This document shows positions 8,035-16,781 of a DNA stretch of 64,000 bases, one piece after another. Made by a program: the position numbers and the translations under genes. The stretch's first letter is position 1. Every line of letters starts with the position of its first letter. This stretch comes from Emergencia sp. 1XD21-10 (lineage in GTDB: Bacteria; Bacillota; Clostridia; Peptostreptococcales; Anaerovoracaceae): assembly GCF_009936045.1 (NCBI RefSeq), contig NZ_QWEQ01000005.1, forward strand, positions 62,001 to 126,000, read 5' to 3'. Below the pieces are notes generated by a model. It was not told where the DNA came from and made no database searches. It saw nothing but the letters and a program-made list of their open reading frames with translations.

Positions 8035-8087
8035 GAGAAAAGTATAACTTTTCTTACTTGTTGTATTTTGTAGGAAAAATAACCATT

Positions 8088-8118
8088 AAAAAAGCAGCCC
8101 TGCAATCAGAGCTGCTTT
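8088..8118 (-). terminator. Terminator after the upstream AbrB gene
   Basis: Minus strand AAAGCAGC ... GCTGCTTT stem followed by a T-run, 12 bp after the stop of the AbrB gene at 8130. It separates that gene from the downstream exporter operon. Confidence 0.85.
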
Positions 8119-8129
8119 AACAAATAGGT

Positions 8130-8363
8130 TTATTCAGTTGGTTTTTCTTTTGCCTTGAAAACTTGTTCAAAAAAACTCTCATAAACTTCATATTTTTGAA
8201 CTGCAATACCTTGTTGTGCGTCTGCTAAAAGTACCAATGTATCACCTGTATTAATACCGAGCATTTCTCTAGCTTCTTTTGGTATTACTATTTGTCCTTT
8301 AGGACCAACTTTCACAGAACCCACAAATTTATCGTTTTTAGATTTTTCTTTACTGGCTGCCAT
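8130..8363 (-). CDS. AbrB/SpoVT-type DNA-binding regulator (separate copy)
   Basis: The 77-residue protein carries GSVKVGPKGQIVIPKEAREMLGI, the AbrB/MazE-like swapped hairpin. I chose the ATG at 8363; a GTG at 8375 is too close to the AAAGGA site. It has its own promoter (8416-8444) and terminator (8088-8118), so it is expressed separately from the paralogue at 7715. An AGTATAAC word between promoter and gene suggests shared control of both transcripts. Confidence 0.85.
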   Translation of the reverse strand: MAASKEKSKNDKFVGSVKVGPKGQIVIPKEAREMLGINTGDTLVLLADAQQGIAVQKYEVYESFFEQVFKAKEKPTE

Positions 8364-8396
8364 AATATATATCACGTCCTTTCATTTTTTCTCAAA

Positions 8397-8444
8397 AGTA
8401 TAACTTGTATGATAAATTATACCATTGATTCCAAATTGAATCAA
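8397..8444 (-). promoter_or_regulatory. Promoter and AbrB half-operator of the separate AbrB gene
   Basis: Minus strand TTGATT (8444-8439), 17-bp spacer, TATAAT (8421-8416). Directly downstream is AGTATAACTTGTAT (plus strand 8397-8410), matching one arm of the palindrome at 7974-8004. Confidence 0.7.
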
Positions 8445-8460
8445 GAATCAATTCGTGCAG

Positions 8461-9366
8461 CTATTCTACAATCTTCCAGTTACTATCTTTTTGCAGCGTC
8501 AAATCAAACTGTGAAATCTGTGTTGCTTTCGTTCTCTGGTCGAGATACTTCACCGATACCGACACTTTGACCTGTTCCCCATCTTTAATGAAGATAGGAT
8601 TTACCAACTCTGAAAACAGATAATCACAGTTTACAGGTTCAAGCACATTTCCAGATACATAATAGGCAAGCTCTTTTTCCGTAGCAGTAGGGTACAGCTT
8701 AAAGAATGTTTCCAAAAACTCTGTTACTTCCTCCGTAGTGGCAGCGTCCACCGCTCCGTCAGATTCCTTTGTTTTTGGTTCATAGCTGGATTTTGTTGGT
8801 ATACTGCTGATGGTTGGATTCTGTGTGATAACCATGTTTCCGTCACCATCTACATGAACCACTACCATGTAAGCGGAAGTGTAGCCGATTGATGTTTCGC
8901 CCTCCGTTACCGTCTGATCTACCGAGTAGACAACGGTAAAGTCGTCTGTTCCAGCCTGTTCTATATCCCATATTTTTACGTCTGTAACCGCCACACTTGT
9001 GGGTATATCCTGCCTTATGGTATCGACATTCAAATCCTGCAAGCTCTTAGTCAGATAGTTGCTGATTGCTGCGGTTCTTTTATCAATGGATTCTTGCGTA
9101 TTGCTCCAAGAATAGTAGTCTAAAGCAAAGGCTTTGACAAAGTTCTCTATCCTGTTAGTGTCAACAATTCTTTGTTCAATGACTTCTTTTTCATGTACCG
9201 TGTGCATATCAATGGCGGTGAAATTCTTATACACCCCAAAACTGACGCTTGCAATCAGCACCAGCCATAAGGCAATCACGGTTTTCTTGTGTGTGCCGAC
9301 TTTCATCACAGGCACTCGTTTTTCTTTTTTCGGTTTTGATTCCTTGTCCTTTTTCTTAAATATCAT
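8461..9366 (-). CDS. TcpC/Orf13-type conjugal transfer protein
   Basis: This 301-residue protein has a short charged cytoplasmic N-terminus, one transmembrane helix (about residues 30-50, TVIALWLVLIASVSFGVY) and a large extracellular part, as in TcpC of pCW3 and Tn916 Orf13. These proteins form two NTF2-like domains, resemble VirB8, and anchor the transfer machine at the membrane. It is the last gene of the minus-strand transfer operon, 15 bp after the CwlT gene. Confidence 0.9.
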   Translation of the reverse strand: MIFKKKDKESKPKKEKRVPVMKVGTHKKTVIALWLVLIASVSFGVYKNFTAIDMHTVHEKEVIEQRIVDTNRIENFVKAFALDYYSWSNTQESIDKRTAAISNYLTKSLQDLNVDTIRQDIPTSVAVTDVKIWDIEQAGTDDFTVVYSVDQTVTEGETSIGYTSAYMVVVHVDGDGNMVITQNPTISSIPTKSSYEPKTKESDGAVDAATTEEVTEFLETFFKLYPTATEKELAYYVSGNVLEPVNCDYLFSELVNPIFIKDGEQVKVSVSVKYLDQRTKATQISQFDLTLQKDSNWKIVE

Positions 9367-9381
9367 AGTACCATTTCCTTT

Positions 9382-10383
9382 CTATTTTGATTTTACCCGA
9401 CCAGCACCAATCAAGTGTTTCTGCCAGTACGGGCTTGTTAAATCTGCATATCCGATAGGGTCGCCAGCGTGATACATTCTGTTGTTTCCTGCATAGATTC
9501 CCACATGGGTGACATACGTTCCAGAGTTATAAGTGGAGTGAAAGAATACCAAGTCACCAGCTTTCGCCTGTGACAGCGGTATGTGCTGCGTAGCGTCATA
9601 CTGTGCCTGTGCGGTACGAGGTAGGCTGATACCAGCTTTCCCATAGCACCAAGACGTAAGACCAGAACAGTCAAAGCTGGTGTTTGGATTGCTGCCGCCA
9701 AAGACATATTTCCAGCCTTGATACTTCAATGCTTCTTTGAAAATTGCCCGTGCGGTAGCGTCACTGAAACTGGGAACAGCTAAATACTGGTTCACCAGAC
9801 GGACATAGAACATATTTCCATACTTATAACGCCAGCCGCCATTTTCCTTAATGGAAATTTCATTCTTATAGGTGACTTTAACACCGCCCGATTTATCCTT
9901 AGCAAAGCTGACAGCTAATTCAAAGCTGTACTTTTTCCCATGCCTCGCCACATAGTCAATGAAGCCGCCACCATAGTTATAGGCTTGTACCACTGTGTCA
10001 ATGTCACAGCCTTTCGCTTCTGCGGATTTTAAAAGCTCCGAGAAGTATTTGCACCCCTGTTTGATGGATTCCTCTGTTGAGAGGGAATTAGGCGGCAACC
10101 CCAGTGATTCTGACGACTGCATAACGTCAGTAGCTGTACCGCCAGATTCCACCTGCATGATGGCAAGCAGATAGTTCACGTAGTCCGAAATTCCGTATTC
10201 TTTCGCATATTTTTCTACCGTCGGTTGATGTTTCAGCACTTCCTCTGACAGATTCAGTCCAGAAAAATCAAAGTGGGAAGTGCTGCTTTCTTCATCATCT
10301 GCGGTCACGATAAACATGAACAAAAGCAGACTGATAATCACCGTGAAAATCCCACCGAACACAGCGAAGTGTCTTAGCTTCAT
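9382..10383 (-). CDS. CwlT-like bifunctional wall hydrolase (Orf14)
   Basis: The 333-residue protein has an N-terminal signal-anchor, a lysozyme-like domain (about residues 45-190, with the acidic residue in MQVESGG) and a C-terminal NlpC/P60 domain (about 210-330). The latter has Cys in FDCSGL, His in YVTHVGIY and a third residue in MYHAGDPIG. It corresponds to Tn916 Orf14/CwlT and opens peptidoglycan for the conjugation channel. The start overlaps the stop of the VirB6-like gene by 4 bp, indicating coupling. No group II intron is present here, unlike Tn5397. Confidence 0.93.
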   Translation of the reverse strand: MKLRHFAVFGGIFTVIISLLLFMFIVTADDEESSTSHFDFSGLNLSEEVLKHQPTVEKYAKEYGISDYVNYLLAIMQVESGGTATDVMQSSESLGLPPNSLSTEESIKQGCKYFSELLKSAEAKGCDIDTVVQAYNYGGGFIDYVARHGKKYSFELAVSFAKDKSGGVKVTYKNEISIKENGGWRYKYGNMFYVRLVNQYLAVPSFSDATARAIFKEALKYQGWKYVFGGSNPNTSFDCSGLTSWCYGKAGISLPRTAQAQYDATQHIPLSQAKAGDLVFFHSTYNSGTYVTHVGIYAGNNRMYHAGDPIGYADLTSPYWQKHLIGAGRVKSK

Positions 10384-12533
10384 TTCTTACCACCTTTCCT
10401 GCTGGTCGTTTTCTTCACGGTTGATGGATTTGTGGTCTTTTTCTGTACGGTATTTGTCTGCTTCTGATGTTGCACGGTCTGACGGACGGATTGTTTCGTA
10501 GCTGCTGTTGAAGCCTGTTTCACGGCTGGAGAGGATTCTCTAAAAACCTGCGTCCTCACATTATCCTGTTGCTTCGTAACAGGCTCTTTCTTTACAGAAG
10601 ATTGCTCCCTTGTAACAGTGGCAGGACACTCCTTGACCGTTTGCCCCTGCTTAGAAGCTGCCGCCTGTGGAGCTGCTTTTGCAGATACAGGCGTTGTCAC
10701 TGGTCGCTCATGCACAGGGGCAGTTCCTTTTGTCACTGATCCTGTGCTTTGTTTTGCCTTGTCCAGTTCCATACGTTTTTCCGCAACCGTCTGTCGGTGC
10801 TTATCCTGCTTCTCTACACGACCTTGTTTTCTGGTCGCTTTTTCTTCCACAATGCCACGCTTGAAGTCTGATACATTTTCCTGTATCTGGTTCACGCCGC
10901 TATGTACTGCATACTGTGCCTGTGTCGGCATATCCTTTACCTGTTGTCTGACGGATTTTGCCTTATCTTTCAAGCGGTCTTTACCGTCAAGCACCGCACC
11001 GACTTTCGCACCAGCACGTTTTCCAAAACTGGACGTATCAGAAGCAGTGTCATGGTTTGGTCGTGTATGACCGTTTCCTTTTGCTGTATCAGCCTTGCGG
11101 CTATTTGAAGCGACTACCGCACCAGCGACACCGCCAGCAGCACCAGCCGCAACCGTCCTGCCGATTTTACGTTCCAAGCGTCTTGCACTTCTGCCTAAGA
11201 ACATATAAGGTCGCCGCATGATACGTCTGCCGACCTGCTGTGTATCGGAAGATTGCAGACTGAACATTGCCATCAAGTCACCGAGCTTGAAGTAAATTCC
11301 TGCAAAGGTGACTATCTGTAAAAATGCCACCATGAAGAACGGATAACCACTGGAAATGGAATAAAACATAGTGGATATGCTGAAAGCTGTCGTGATAATC
11401 AGCGTAATACCTGCCCTTAACATGATGGTGTTGAACAGCTTCGTGAGTGCCTTTTTTGCCATGCCCTCATAGGTCGGTATCATGGATAAAATGAAACTGA
11501 CAGGCAAAAACATAGCGTAAATAATAAATAGCACCTGTGAGAAAATCATCATGCCGGTAAGCAGGAATACAAAGATAGAGATTCCGATATTGAAGATGAA
11601 CAAAAATACCACCGTTCCCAAGCGGCTCATAGTCTTAGTAACGCTTAGATTTGCATTGTCCTTATCCTCGATTTCTTCAACTACTATATCCTCTCTGTCG
11701 TCCGTATCTGGGCTTGCTTCTAACAGGCTTTCCACACGGTCAGAGCCTAGCTTGTCAATATCGGATTCTCCATACTGCAAGAGTAGCCAAGGTTGTTTCA
11801 CCTGTATGGAAAACAGGCTGTCCCTTATCAAGTCCACGCTGTCTTTTCCCTTGCTGCTGGAATCGGGCAGCACAATCTTTGTGCCAAGCGATAACGCCGA
11901 GCTGCTTATATCAGCGGAAAAATCGTTGATTTTGCTGATATAGTTTGGAGCGTAGGCGATAAATGACGCGGACAGGATAAAGACCACAAGGAAGTTGACG
12001 ACCGCATGAACCGCCTTTGTCGTTTCCCTTTTGATAAGTCCTGTGTAGGCGACATAGATACCCATTACCAGAATGAGGATAAGCAGGAATCCCACATAAA
12101 ATCCCTCACTGGAAAAGCCGCTTTGCGTCACACCAGCCAACGTCTGAATGTTCTTTCCGATAGAACTTGCGGTATCAGAGATAAAGTCCAGCTTGTAGGC
12201 TTCCTGTACCACATATCCCGTTGCATTGGAAATGTATAAGCTCACCGTCCAGACAAAGTTTGTGATAGCGTACAAGCCATACTGGATACTTTTCCCGATA
12301 CCATCAAGCCAGTTCCAAGGCAGCCAGTCCCAACTTGAATCAACATAAAAATCAAGCTGGTAGTTTTCCAGCGGATATTTTGAATAGGCGTTAGCGTCAC
12401 TCACCGTACTGTCAACCAGACCAGCCGCATGAGCTACCGTACCTGTGATGGATAAGAACACCAGCACACCGAGAATCACCAGCAGAGCGATACCGAAGAA
12501 TCTTAGGATTTTTCGTTTACGCATAGGCTTCAC
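10380..12533 (-). CDS. VirB6-like membrane protein (Orf15)
   Basis: The 717-residue protein begins with a signal-like segment followed by about six further hydrophobic helices up to residue 430. A long basic, Gln/Lys/Thr/Ala-rich low-complexity tail (about 440-717) follows. The layout matches Tn916 Orf15 and TcpH, the polytopic core of the Gram-positive transfer channel. It overlaps VirB4 upstream and CwlT downstream by 4 bp each. Confidence 0.92.
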   Translation of the reverse strand: MKPMRKRKILRFFGIALLVILGVLVFLSITGTVAHAAGLVDSTVSDANAYSKYPLENYQLDFYVDSSWDWLPWNWLDGIGKSIQYGLYAITNFVWTVSLYISNATGYVVQEAYKLDFISDTASSIGKNIQTLAGVTQSGFSSEGFYVGFLLILILVMGIYVAYTGLIKRETTKAVHAVVNFLVVFILSASFIAYAPNYISKINDFSADISSSALSLGTKIVLPDSSSKGKDSVDLIRDSLFSIQVKQPWLLLQYGESDIDKLGSDRVESLLEASPDTDDREDIVVEEIEDKDNANLSVTKTMSRLGTVVFLFIFNIGISIFVFLLTGMMIFSQVLFIIYAMFLPVSFILSMIPTYEGMAKKALTKLFNTIMLRAGITLIITTAFSISTMFYSISSGYPFFMVAFLQIVTFAGIYFKLGDLMAMFSLQSSDTQQVGRRIMRRPYMFLGRSARRLERKIGRTVAAGAAGGVAGAVVASNSRKADTAKGNGHTRPNHDTASDTSSFGKRAGAKVGAVLDGKDRLKDKAKSVRQQVKDMPTQAQYAVHSGVNQIQENVSDFKRGIVEEKATRKQGRVEKQDKHRQTVAEKRMELDKAKQSTGSVTKGTAPVHERPVTTPVSAKAAPQAAASKQGQTVKECPATVTREQSSVKKEPVTKQQDNVRTQVFRESSPAVKQASTAATKQSVRQTVQHQKQTNTVQKKTTNPSTVKKTTSRKGGKK

Positions 12534-14980
12534 CTCGATTCTTCCGTCTGTACGGGCGGTCTGGTATCAAAGGCATGGAACAAATCAGCGAATACAGGGT
12601 GTATCTGGATAACGCCCACTCGTCCGTATAAATCTTGAAACAGGCATTGTCCGTTTTCCAAATCCCTAAGTCGCTTCTGGTTGCTTTCGTCCTCCTTATC
12701 CACACCGAAAAATTCAAGGGTATTCTTGATTTCTTTTATATCCGTACTCCGAAAGGCAAACTTCAAGCCGATATTGTTCTTCATCTTTTCGTCGTCCACA
12801 TCACCAGAGTTTTGTGTGACGAAGTAAACAGCGGCGTTCATGGAACGACCAGCACGAATCAGCTTGTTAGAGAGTGCTTTTCCCTGTGCCACCTGTAAGA
12901 ACGTCCACGCTTCGTCCAAATCCACCATTTTGAAAATGCTGCGGTCTGAATGGATAAAGTCTAAAGCAAAGGTACTGATAACGATAAGCATAGCCACTGA
13001 CAGTAATTCCATAGTGGTGTATTCTTCAAATTTTGTGTCTTTATCGGGTAGTACAAGGTCTGCTACCTGTATGATGTTAAGCTGACGATCTAAACTGATA
13101 GATTGTGTCACATCACCGTCCGAGAACAAGAGGTGTGCAAAGTCATAGTCCGTCATGCTTTCGATATGGTCTGCGATATTCTCTGCCACAGGAGAACCGT
13201 CTTTCCTTAATTCATCAATGACACGGAGTAGTCCTTGTTGCTTACTTTGCGTCACAGAACGGATTGCACGTCTAAGGACAGGGAATTTTTCACCATCACG
13301 GGAAGAAATTCCTGTAAGGAATGTAAGTATATCAATCGCAAGGCTTTCAGCGTCTTTTGTACGCTTCATAATCACATACGGGTCAAGTAGCCCTTTGTTC
13401 CTGTCCTCACTGGTAAGGTTTACTATCTTGATTTCATGTGCAATATCGGGTAGTGTTTCCTGCCAGTCGCCACGCTCTGATTTCGGGTCTACAATGACCG
13501 CTTTCCCTCCAAACAGCACTGCATAATAGATGATAAGATTGTTACAGAATGACTTGCCACCGCCGAGTGAACCAAGAAAGGCGGCAGCCAACGCATTAGT
13601 CACGGAACCTTTCACGCCCTGTGCTGCAAGGCTAGGCTTTAGGTACACATTTTTACCTGTGTCAAGGTTATAGCCGATATAGATTCCGTCCGTTTCCCCA
13701 AGCTGCTGTGTCGCTCCGAACCCAAGACCAGCGAGAAAGTCAGAAGTGACATACTGGATATAGTCATTGATGTAACGCTTGCTTGATGGGATAAATTCAC
13801 CATGTAAGCCGAGCATATCCCCGAATGGGCGAACCAGCTTCACGTTCAAATCGTCGTAGAAGTCCTTGACTTCATCACAGCGGCGTTTGAGTTCGTCCAG
13901 ACTGTCAGCCGCCACACGGATAACATAAGATAATTTATACATGGATTCCTTTGACTGGCCTAAGCTGGTTTCCAGCTCATTCACCGAATCCAGAGCTTCA
14001 ATGACGTTACTTCCTGTTTCATTGTTGGATTCCCAAGCGTGATTATCCAAGTCTTTCAATTCTTTTTTCTTGTTGCGGACTGTGGTTAAGGCTTTCTTAT
14101 TTGTCACAATCTCTACATTCATGGAAGTGGAAACAGGGAATGTGAATTGCTGCTGTTGGTAATAAAATATCTCACTTGACGGGAAGTCCAGCTCGCCCAC
14201 GATATTGTTAATCGTGAAGTAGGCAACATACGTTGTCTGATCTTCACGCTCAATCTTTAGGTATCGCTGGTTTTCCTCTATCATGCAGCGTGTCGGACGG
14301 ATAAGGTCATATCGCTTTACCAGCGTTTCACGCTTTAATTTCTTTACTGGTAGCTCATAGATATAATCACTGTACGCAACACCTGTGTTCCCGTAGATAT
14401 GCTCCAAGAGATAACCGAAGTCGTTCTTATCCAGCCTGCGGAACTGGAAACGTCTTGAGATTTTGCTTTCCAGCAGCTTTTCCATCTTCATGAATCGGTT
14501 GATTTCATCATTGCTTATGGAAACGAAGTCACCCATGAGCTTGTGATTGACCTCATAGATAAAATCGGTAAAGGTCATAGCCGCTGATTTTTTCATTCCC
14601 TTTAGGCTGATTTCTTCCTCATTCACCAGCAACTTGAAGCCAAGAAAAAAGCGGTAGTCAATCTGATTTTCCCCAATCATCTCAACCAACGCTTCTGTCT
14701 GTTCGTCTACCTTTTTACAGGCGATTTCACGAAGTCTGCCTGTGATTCCTTTCTTTGAACGCTCCTGTACTGCACGTAAGCTGTCCTCTGTGGCAATCTG
14801 TAAGGCATGGATTTTTCCGTCACGGTTCTGGGCGATAAGCTGACGGAAGTTGTCATGCACCATGTACTTTTCCTCTGGCGACAGGAACGAATAATTGTAA
14901 GGTGTCAGCTCATAGTAGGCGAAGCACTCACCGTCATGGTTGAACACCAGATTGTTTTCAATATATTTAATCGGGAACAT
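12530..14980 (-). CDS. VirB4-like conjugation ATPase (Orf16)
   Basis: At 816 residues with Walker A in FLGSLGGGKSFCNN (about residue 475), a Walker B-like MVDLDEAWTFL and a downstream VTQNSGDVDD segment, this is the VirB4/TcpF family ATPase, Orf16 of Tn916. It powers assembly or substrate passage of the type IV secretion system. It overlaps tcpE by 14 bp upstream and orf15 by 4 bp downstream. It looks full length. Confidence 0.95.
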   Translation of the reverse strand: MFPIKYIENNLVFNHDGECFAYYELTPYNYSFLSPEEKYMVHDNFRQLIAQNRDGKIHALQIATEDSLRAVQERSKKGITGRLREIACKKVDEQTEALVEMIGENQIDYRFFLGFKLLVNEEEISLKGMKKSAAMTFTDFIYEVNHKLMGDFVSISNDEINRFMKMEKLLESKISRRFQFRRLDKNDFGYLLEHIYGNTGVAYSDYIYELPVKKLKRETLVKRYDLIRPTRCMIEENQRYLKIEREDQTTYVAYFTINNIVGELDFPSSEIFYYQQQQFTFPVSTSMNVEIVTNKKALTTVRNKKKELKDLDNHAWESNNETGSNVIEALDSVNELETSLGQSKESMYKLSYVIRVAADSLDELKRRCDEVKDFYDDLNVKLVRPFGDMLGLHGEFIPSSKRYINDYIQYVTSDFLAGLGFGATQQLGETDGIYIGYNLDTGKNVYLKPSLAAQGVKGSVTNALAAAFLGSLGGGKSFCNNLIIYYAVLFGGKAVIVDPKSERGDWQETLPDIAHEIKIVNLTSEDRNKGLLDPYVIMKRTKDAESLAIDILTFLTGISSRDGEKFPVLRRAIRSVTQSKQQGLLRVIDELRKDGSPVAENIADHIESMTDYDFAHLLFSDGDVTQSISLDRQLNIIQVADLVLPDKDTKFEEYTTMELLSVAMLIVISTFALDFIHSDRSIFKMVDLDEAWTFLQVAQGKALSNKLIRAGRSMNAAVYFVTQNSGDVDDEKMKNNIGLKFAFRSTDIKEIKNTLEFFGVDKEDESNQKRLRDLENGQCLFQDLYGRVGVIQIHPVFADLFHAFDTRPPVQTEESR

Positions 14981-15356
14981 ACATCACACTCCTAACTGCT
15001 GTAACAGCGGTATTGAATTTTTCGTTTTTCAGCTTGATGGCTTTTCCTGCATAGGTCACTTTGGGTCGCAGGAAGAACGAGATACAGGACTTTAAGAATC
15101 CAAAAGGCTTTTTCCCGTCAAAGGTCTTTTGTGATACGAACCATGTAAAAGCGATAGGGATTCCAAAATATTTGAGGAACGCACCGTCAATCATGCTAAA
15201 GGGCGGCAGTTCCCCAAAGAGAATCACGATAAACAGCGATACCACAAACCACGCCATCTGACTGAACGTGAGAGGGAACGGGAGTTGGAAGTCATTGATG
15301 GCATAAATGACTTTTTCCACGCTCCAAATGCTTGTATAGCTTTTGATTTTCTTCAT
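14967..15356 (-). CDS. TcpE-like conjugal transfer membrane protein (Orf17)
   Basis: The 129-residue protein has two central hydrophobic helices (FSQMAWFVVSLFIVILFG and AFLKYFGIPIAFTWFVS) between basic ends. This is the TcpE family architecture and matches Tn916 Orf17. It starts the coupled run orf17-orf16-orf15-orf14-orf13. A terminator (15428-15455) after ardA lies just upstream, so this operon probably has its own promoter or depends on readthrough. Confidence 0.9.
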   Translation of the reverse strand: MKKIKSYTSIWSVEKVIYAINDFQLPFPLTFSQMAWFVVSLFIVILFGELPPFSMIDGAFLKYFGIPIAFTWFVSQKTFDGKKPFGFLKSCISFFLRPKVTYAGKAIKLKNEKFNTAVTAVRSVMYVPD

Positions 15357-15427
15357 TTTTCACAGCTCCTTTCTTTGAAGATTTCTCTTTAAATGGAAAC
15401 AGCAGCCTGTTTTCACAAGCTGCTGCA

Positions 15428-15455
15428 TAAAAAATACCAGTTCATTGGTAACTGG
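15428..15455 (-). terminator. Terminator after the ardA pair
   Basis: Minus strand CCAGTT / AACTGG stem with a 7-nt loop followed by TATTTTTT, 27 bp after the second ardA stop. A further stem with CAGCAGC/GCTGCTG arms follows at about 15400-15425. Confidence 0.75.
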
Positions 15456-15482
15456 CTGATAAAAAATATTCAGTTATAATTG

Positions 15483-15971
15483 TTAATACGGACATTCAAA
15501 CACGCCATGATTGGTGACGACAAAACGTCCCTCTAAATCAAGGTCACGACCATAGGCTTCATAATCTATGTAGTTTCTTATCCTGTCTGGTATCTCACCA
15601 AGGCTTTGACATTCATCTATGAAGTAATAGGCAACGTCTGTCATATCGTCACAATCGGGATAATGGATAATATCGTCTGCGTGTTCGCACAATTCCTCCA
15701 AGCTGCTGTAATAGCAGAGCAGCTCTGAAAGCTCGTCTTGTATGTCCTCTGGTAAGTCCTCCACCATTTCACAAAAGCGGTTGACTTCCTCAATGGGTGT
15801 GTATTCGTCAATCTCAAAGGGCAGCTCATAATCATGGATTGCGTATTCCTCGTATTCGTCGTTCAAGCCGATACGTTCCGCCATTTCGTCATAATCGACA
15901 GGCGGTGTGAACCACGCACCCACAAGCTCACCCTCGTTGTATTTCCCAAGATTGGCGATATAGATTCGCAT
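15483..15971 (-). CDS. ardA: ArdA anti-restriction protein, copy 2
   Basis: This 162-residue, strongly acidic protein matches ArdA (MRIYIANLGKYNEGELVGAW, then repeated Asp/Glu patches). ArdA mimics the shape and charge of B-form DNA and inhibits type I restriction enzymes in the recipient, as shown for Tn916 Orf18. It lies 23 bp downstream of a second, diverged ArdA gene. The pair may cover a wider set of restriction enzymes. A terminator follows. Confidence 0.92.
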   Translation of the reverse strand: MRIYIANLGKYNEGELVGAWFTPPVDYDEMAERIGLNDEYEEYAIHDYELPFEIDEYTPIEEVNRFCEMVEDLPEDIQDELSELLCYYSSLEELCEHADDIIHYPDCDDMTDVAYYFIDECQSLGEIPDRIRNYIDYEAYGRDLDLEGRFVVTNHGVFECPY

Positions 15972-15994
15972 TTCTTCGATACAACATCACCCCT

Positions 15995-16498
15995 TTACTG
16001 ATAACGGAATACACCGCTTGTTGTGAAAAGGTATCTGTCGTCCATTTCCAACTCTTTTCCGTAGGAATGATAGTCGATATGCTTCTGTAATTCATGGGGA
16101 ATCTCACCGAAAATATTTTCCTCACAGACAAGGTATTCTGCCAGTGCTGCACCGTCACCCACATCATAGTAACGTATCTCGTCCTTATGGTCGATAAAGT
16201 CCTCGAAGCTGTCAAACCATTTCTGCTGAATGGCTTTCATTTCGTTACCAATAGGCGTACCGTCTATTTCCAGTACGAAGCGGCAAAGGGCATTGATTTC
16301 CCATATCGGTGTGTCAGTGTTGATATGGAATGGCAGCTCATAGTCTGCAATCTCGACCTGTTCCTCATTCTCTACACCTAACTTTTCTCTGACTTCATCA
16401 AAATTTATCGGGCAGTTGAACCAGTCGCCAGAGTAACCGTCGTCCTCGTCATGGTAAGGCTTTGTATTGTTTAACAGGTAGATTCGCATTTCCTGCAT
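15995..16498 (-). CDS. ardA: ArdA anti-restriction protein, copy 1
   Basis: The 167-residue protein has the ArdA layout (MRIYLLNNTKPYHDEDDGYSG, YELPFHINTDTPIWEINALC) and high acidity. The conserved YELPF-I-TPI-E-N segment is shared with the paralogue at 15483, but the rest has diverged, so this is an old duplication. Its start region overlaps the end of the small upstream gene by 28 bp. Confidence 0.92.
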   Translation of the reverse strand: MQEMRIYLLNNTKPYHDEDDGYSGDWFNCPINFDEVREKLGVENEEQVEIADYELPFHINTDTPIWEINALCRFVLEIDGTPIGNEMKAIQQKWFDSFEDFIDHKDEIRYYDVGDGAALAEYLVCEENIFGEIPHELQKHIDYHSYGKELEMDDRYLFTTSGVFRYQ

Positions 16499-16716
16499 GG
16501 TCTGTCACTTCCTTTCATCATATCCAGTATTCCCATTATAACAGCATAATCTACACCGAATACATAATGGGAAAATTTTTCTAACTGTTCTTTTGGATAG
16601 GCAAGCGGTGACTGTCGTTTGATTTCTTCCCATACCTCACGTTTTCTATAGGGCAGGTCTGAAACATCTTTACAGCCGACCAGCTCTGTCATATCCTCAA
16701 AAATATCTGTTTTCAT
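16471..16716 (-). CDS. Small conserved-type ICE protein upstream of ardA
   Basis: I chose the ATG at 16716 (MKTDIFEDMTELVGCKDVSD), with GGAGGA-like bases upstream; the longer frame to 16758 reads through the preceding terminator. The 81-residue product is soluble, begins with an acidic helix and ends in a CRKC motif. Similar short ORFs are common beside ardA in Tn916-like elements, but I cannot assign a function. The 28-bp overlap with ardA suggests coupled translation. Confidence 0.7.
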   Translation of the reverse strand: MKTDIFEDMTELVGCKDVSDLPYRKREVWEEIKRQSPLAYPKEQLEKFSHYVFGVDYAVIMGILDMMKGSDRPCRKCESTC

Positions 16717-16743
16717 ATTGTCCTCCAATCTTAAAATTTTGCA

Positions 16744-16779
16744 TAAAAAAAGCAGCAAACCATTAAGATTTACTGCTTT
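16744..16779 (-). terminator. Terminator after the DUF6037-like gene
   Basis: Minus strand stem of 11 bp with one mismatch (AAAGCAGTAAA / TTTGCTGCTTT) followed by a T-run, beginning 3 bp after the stop at 16782. Confidence 0.85.
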
Positions 16780-16781
16780 TT

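Noticed and set aside
5885-8444. Expected tet(M) or its leader peptide in the Tn916-like element
   Set aside because: No ribosomal-protection protein or leader-peptide gene is present; the slot holds the AbrB/ABC cassette.
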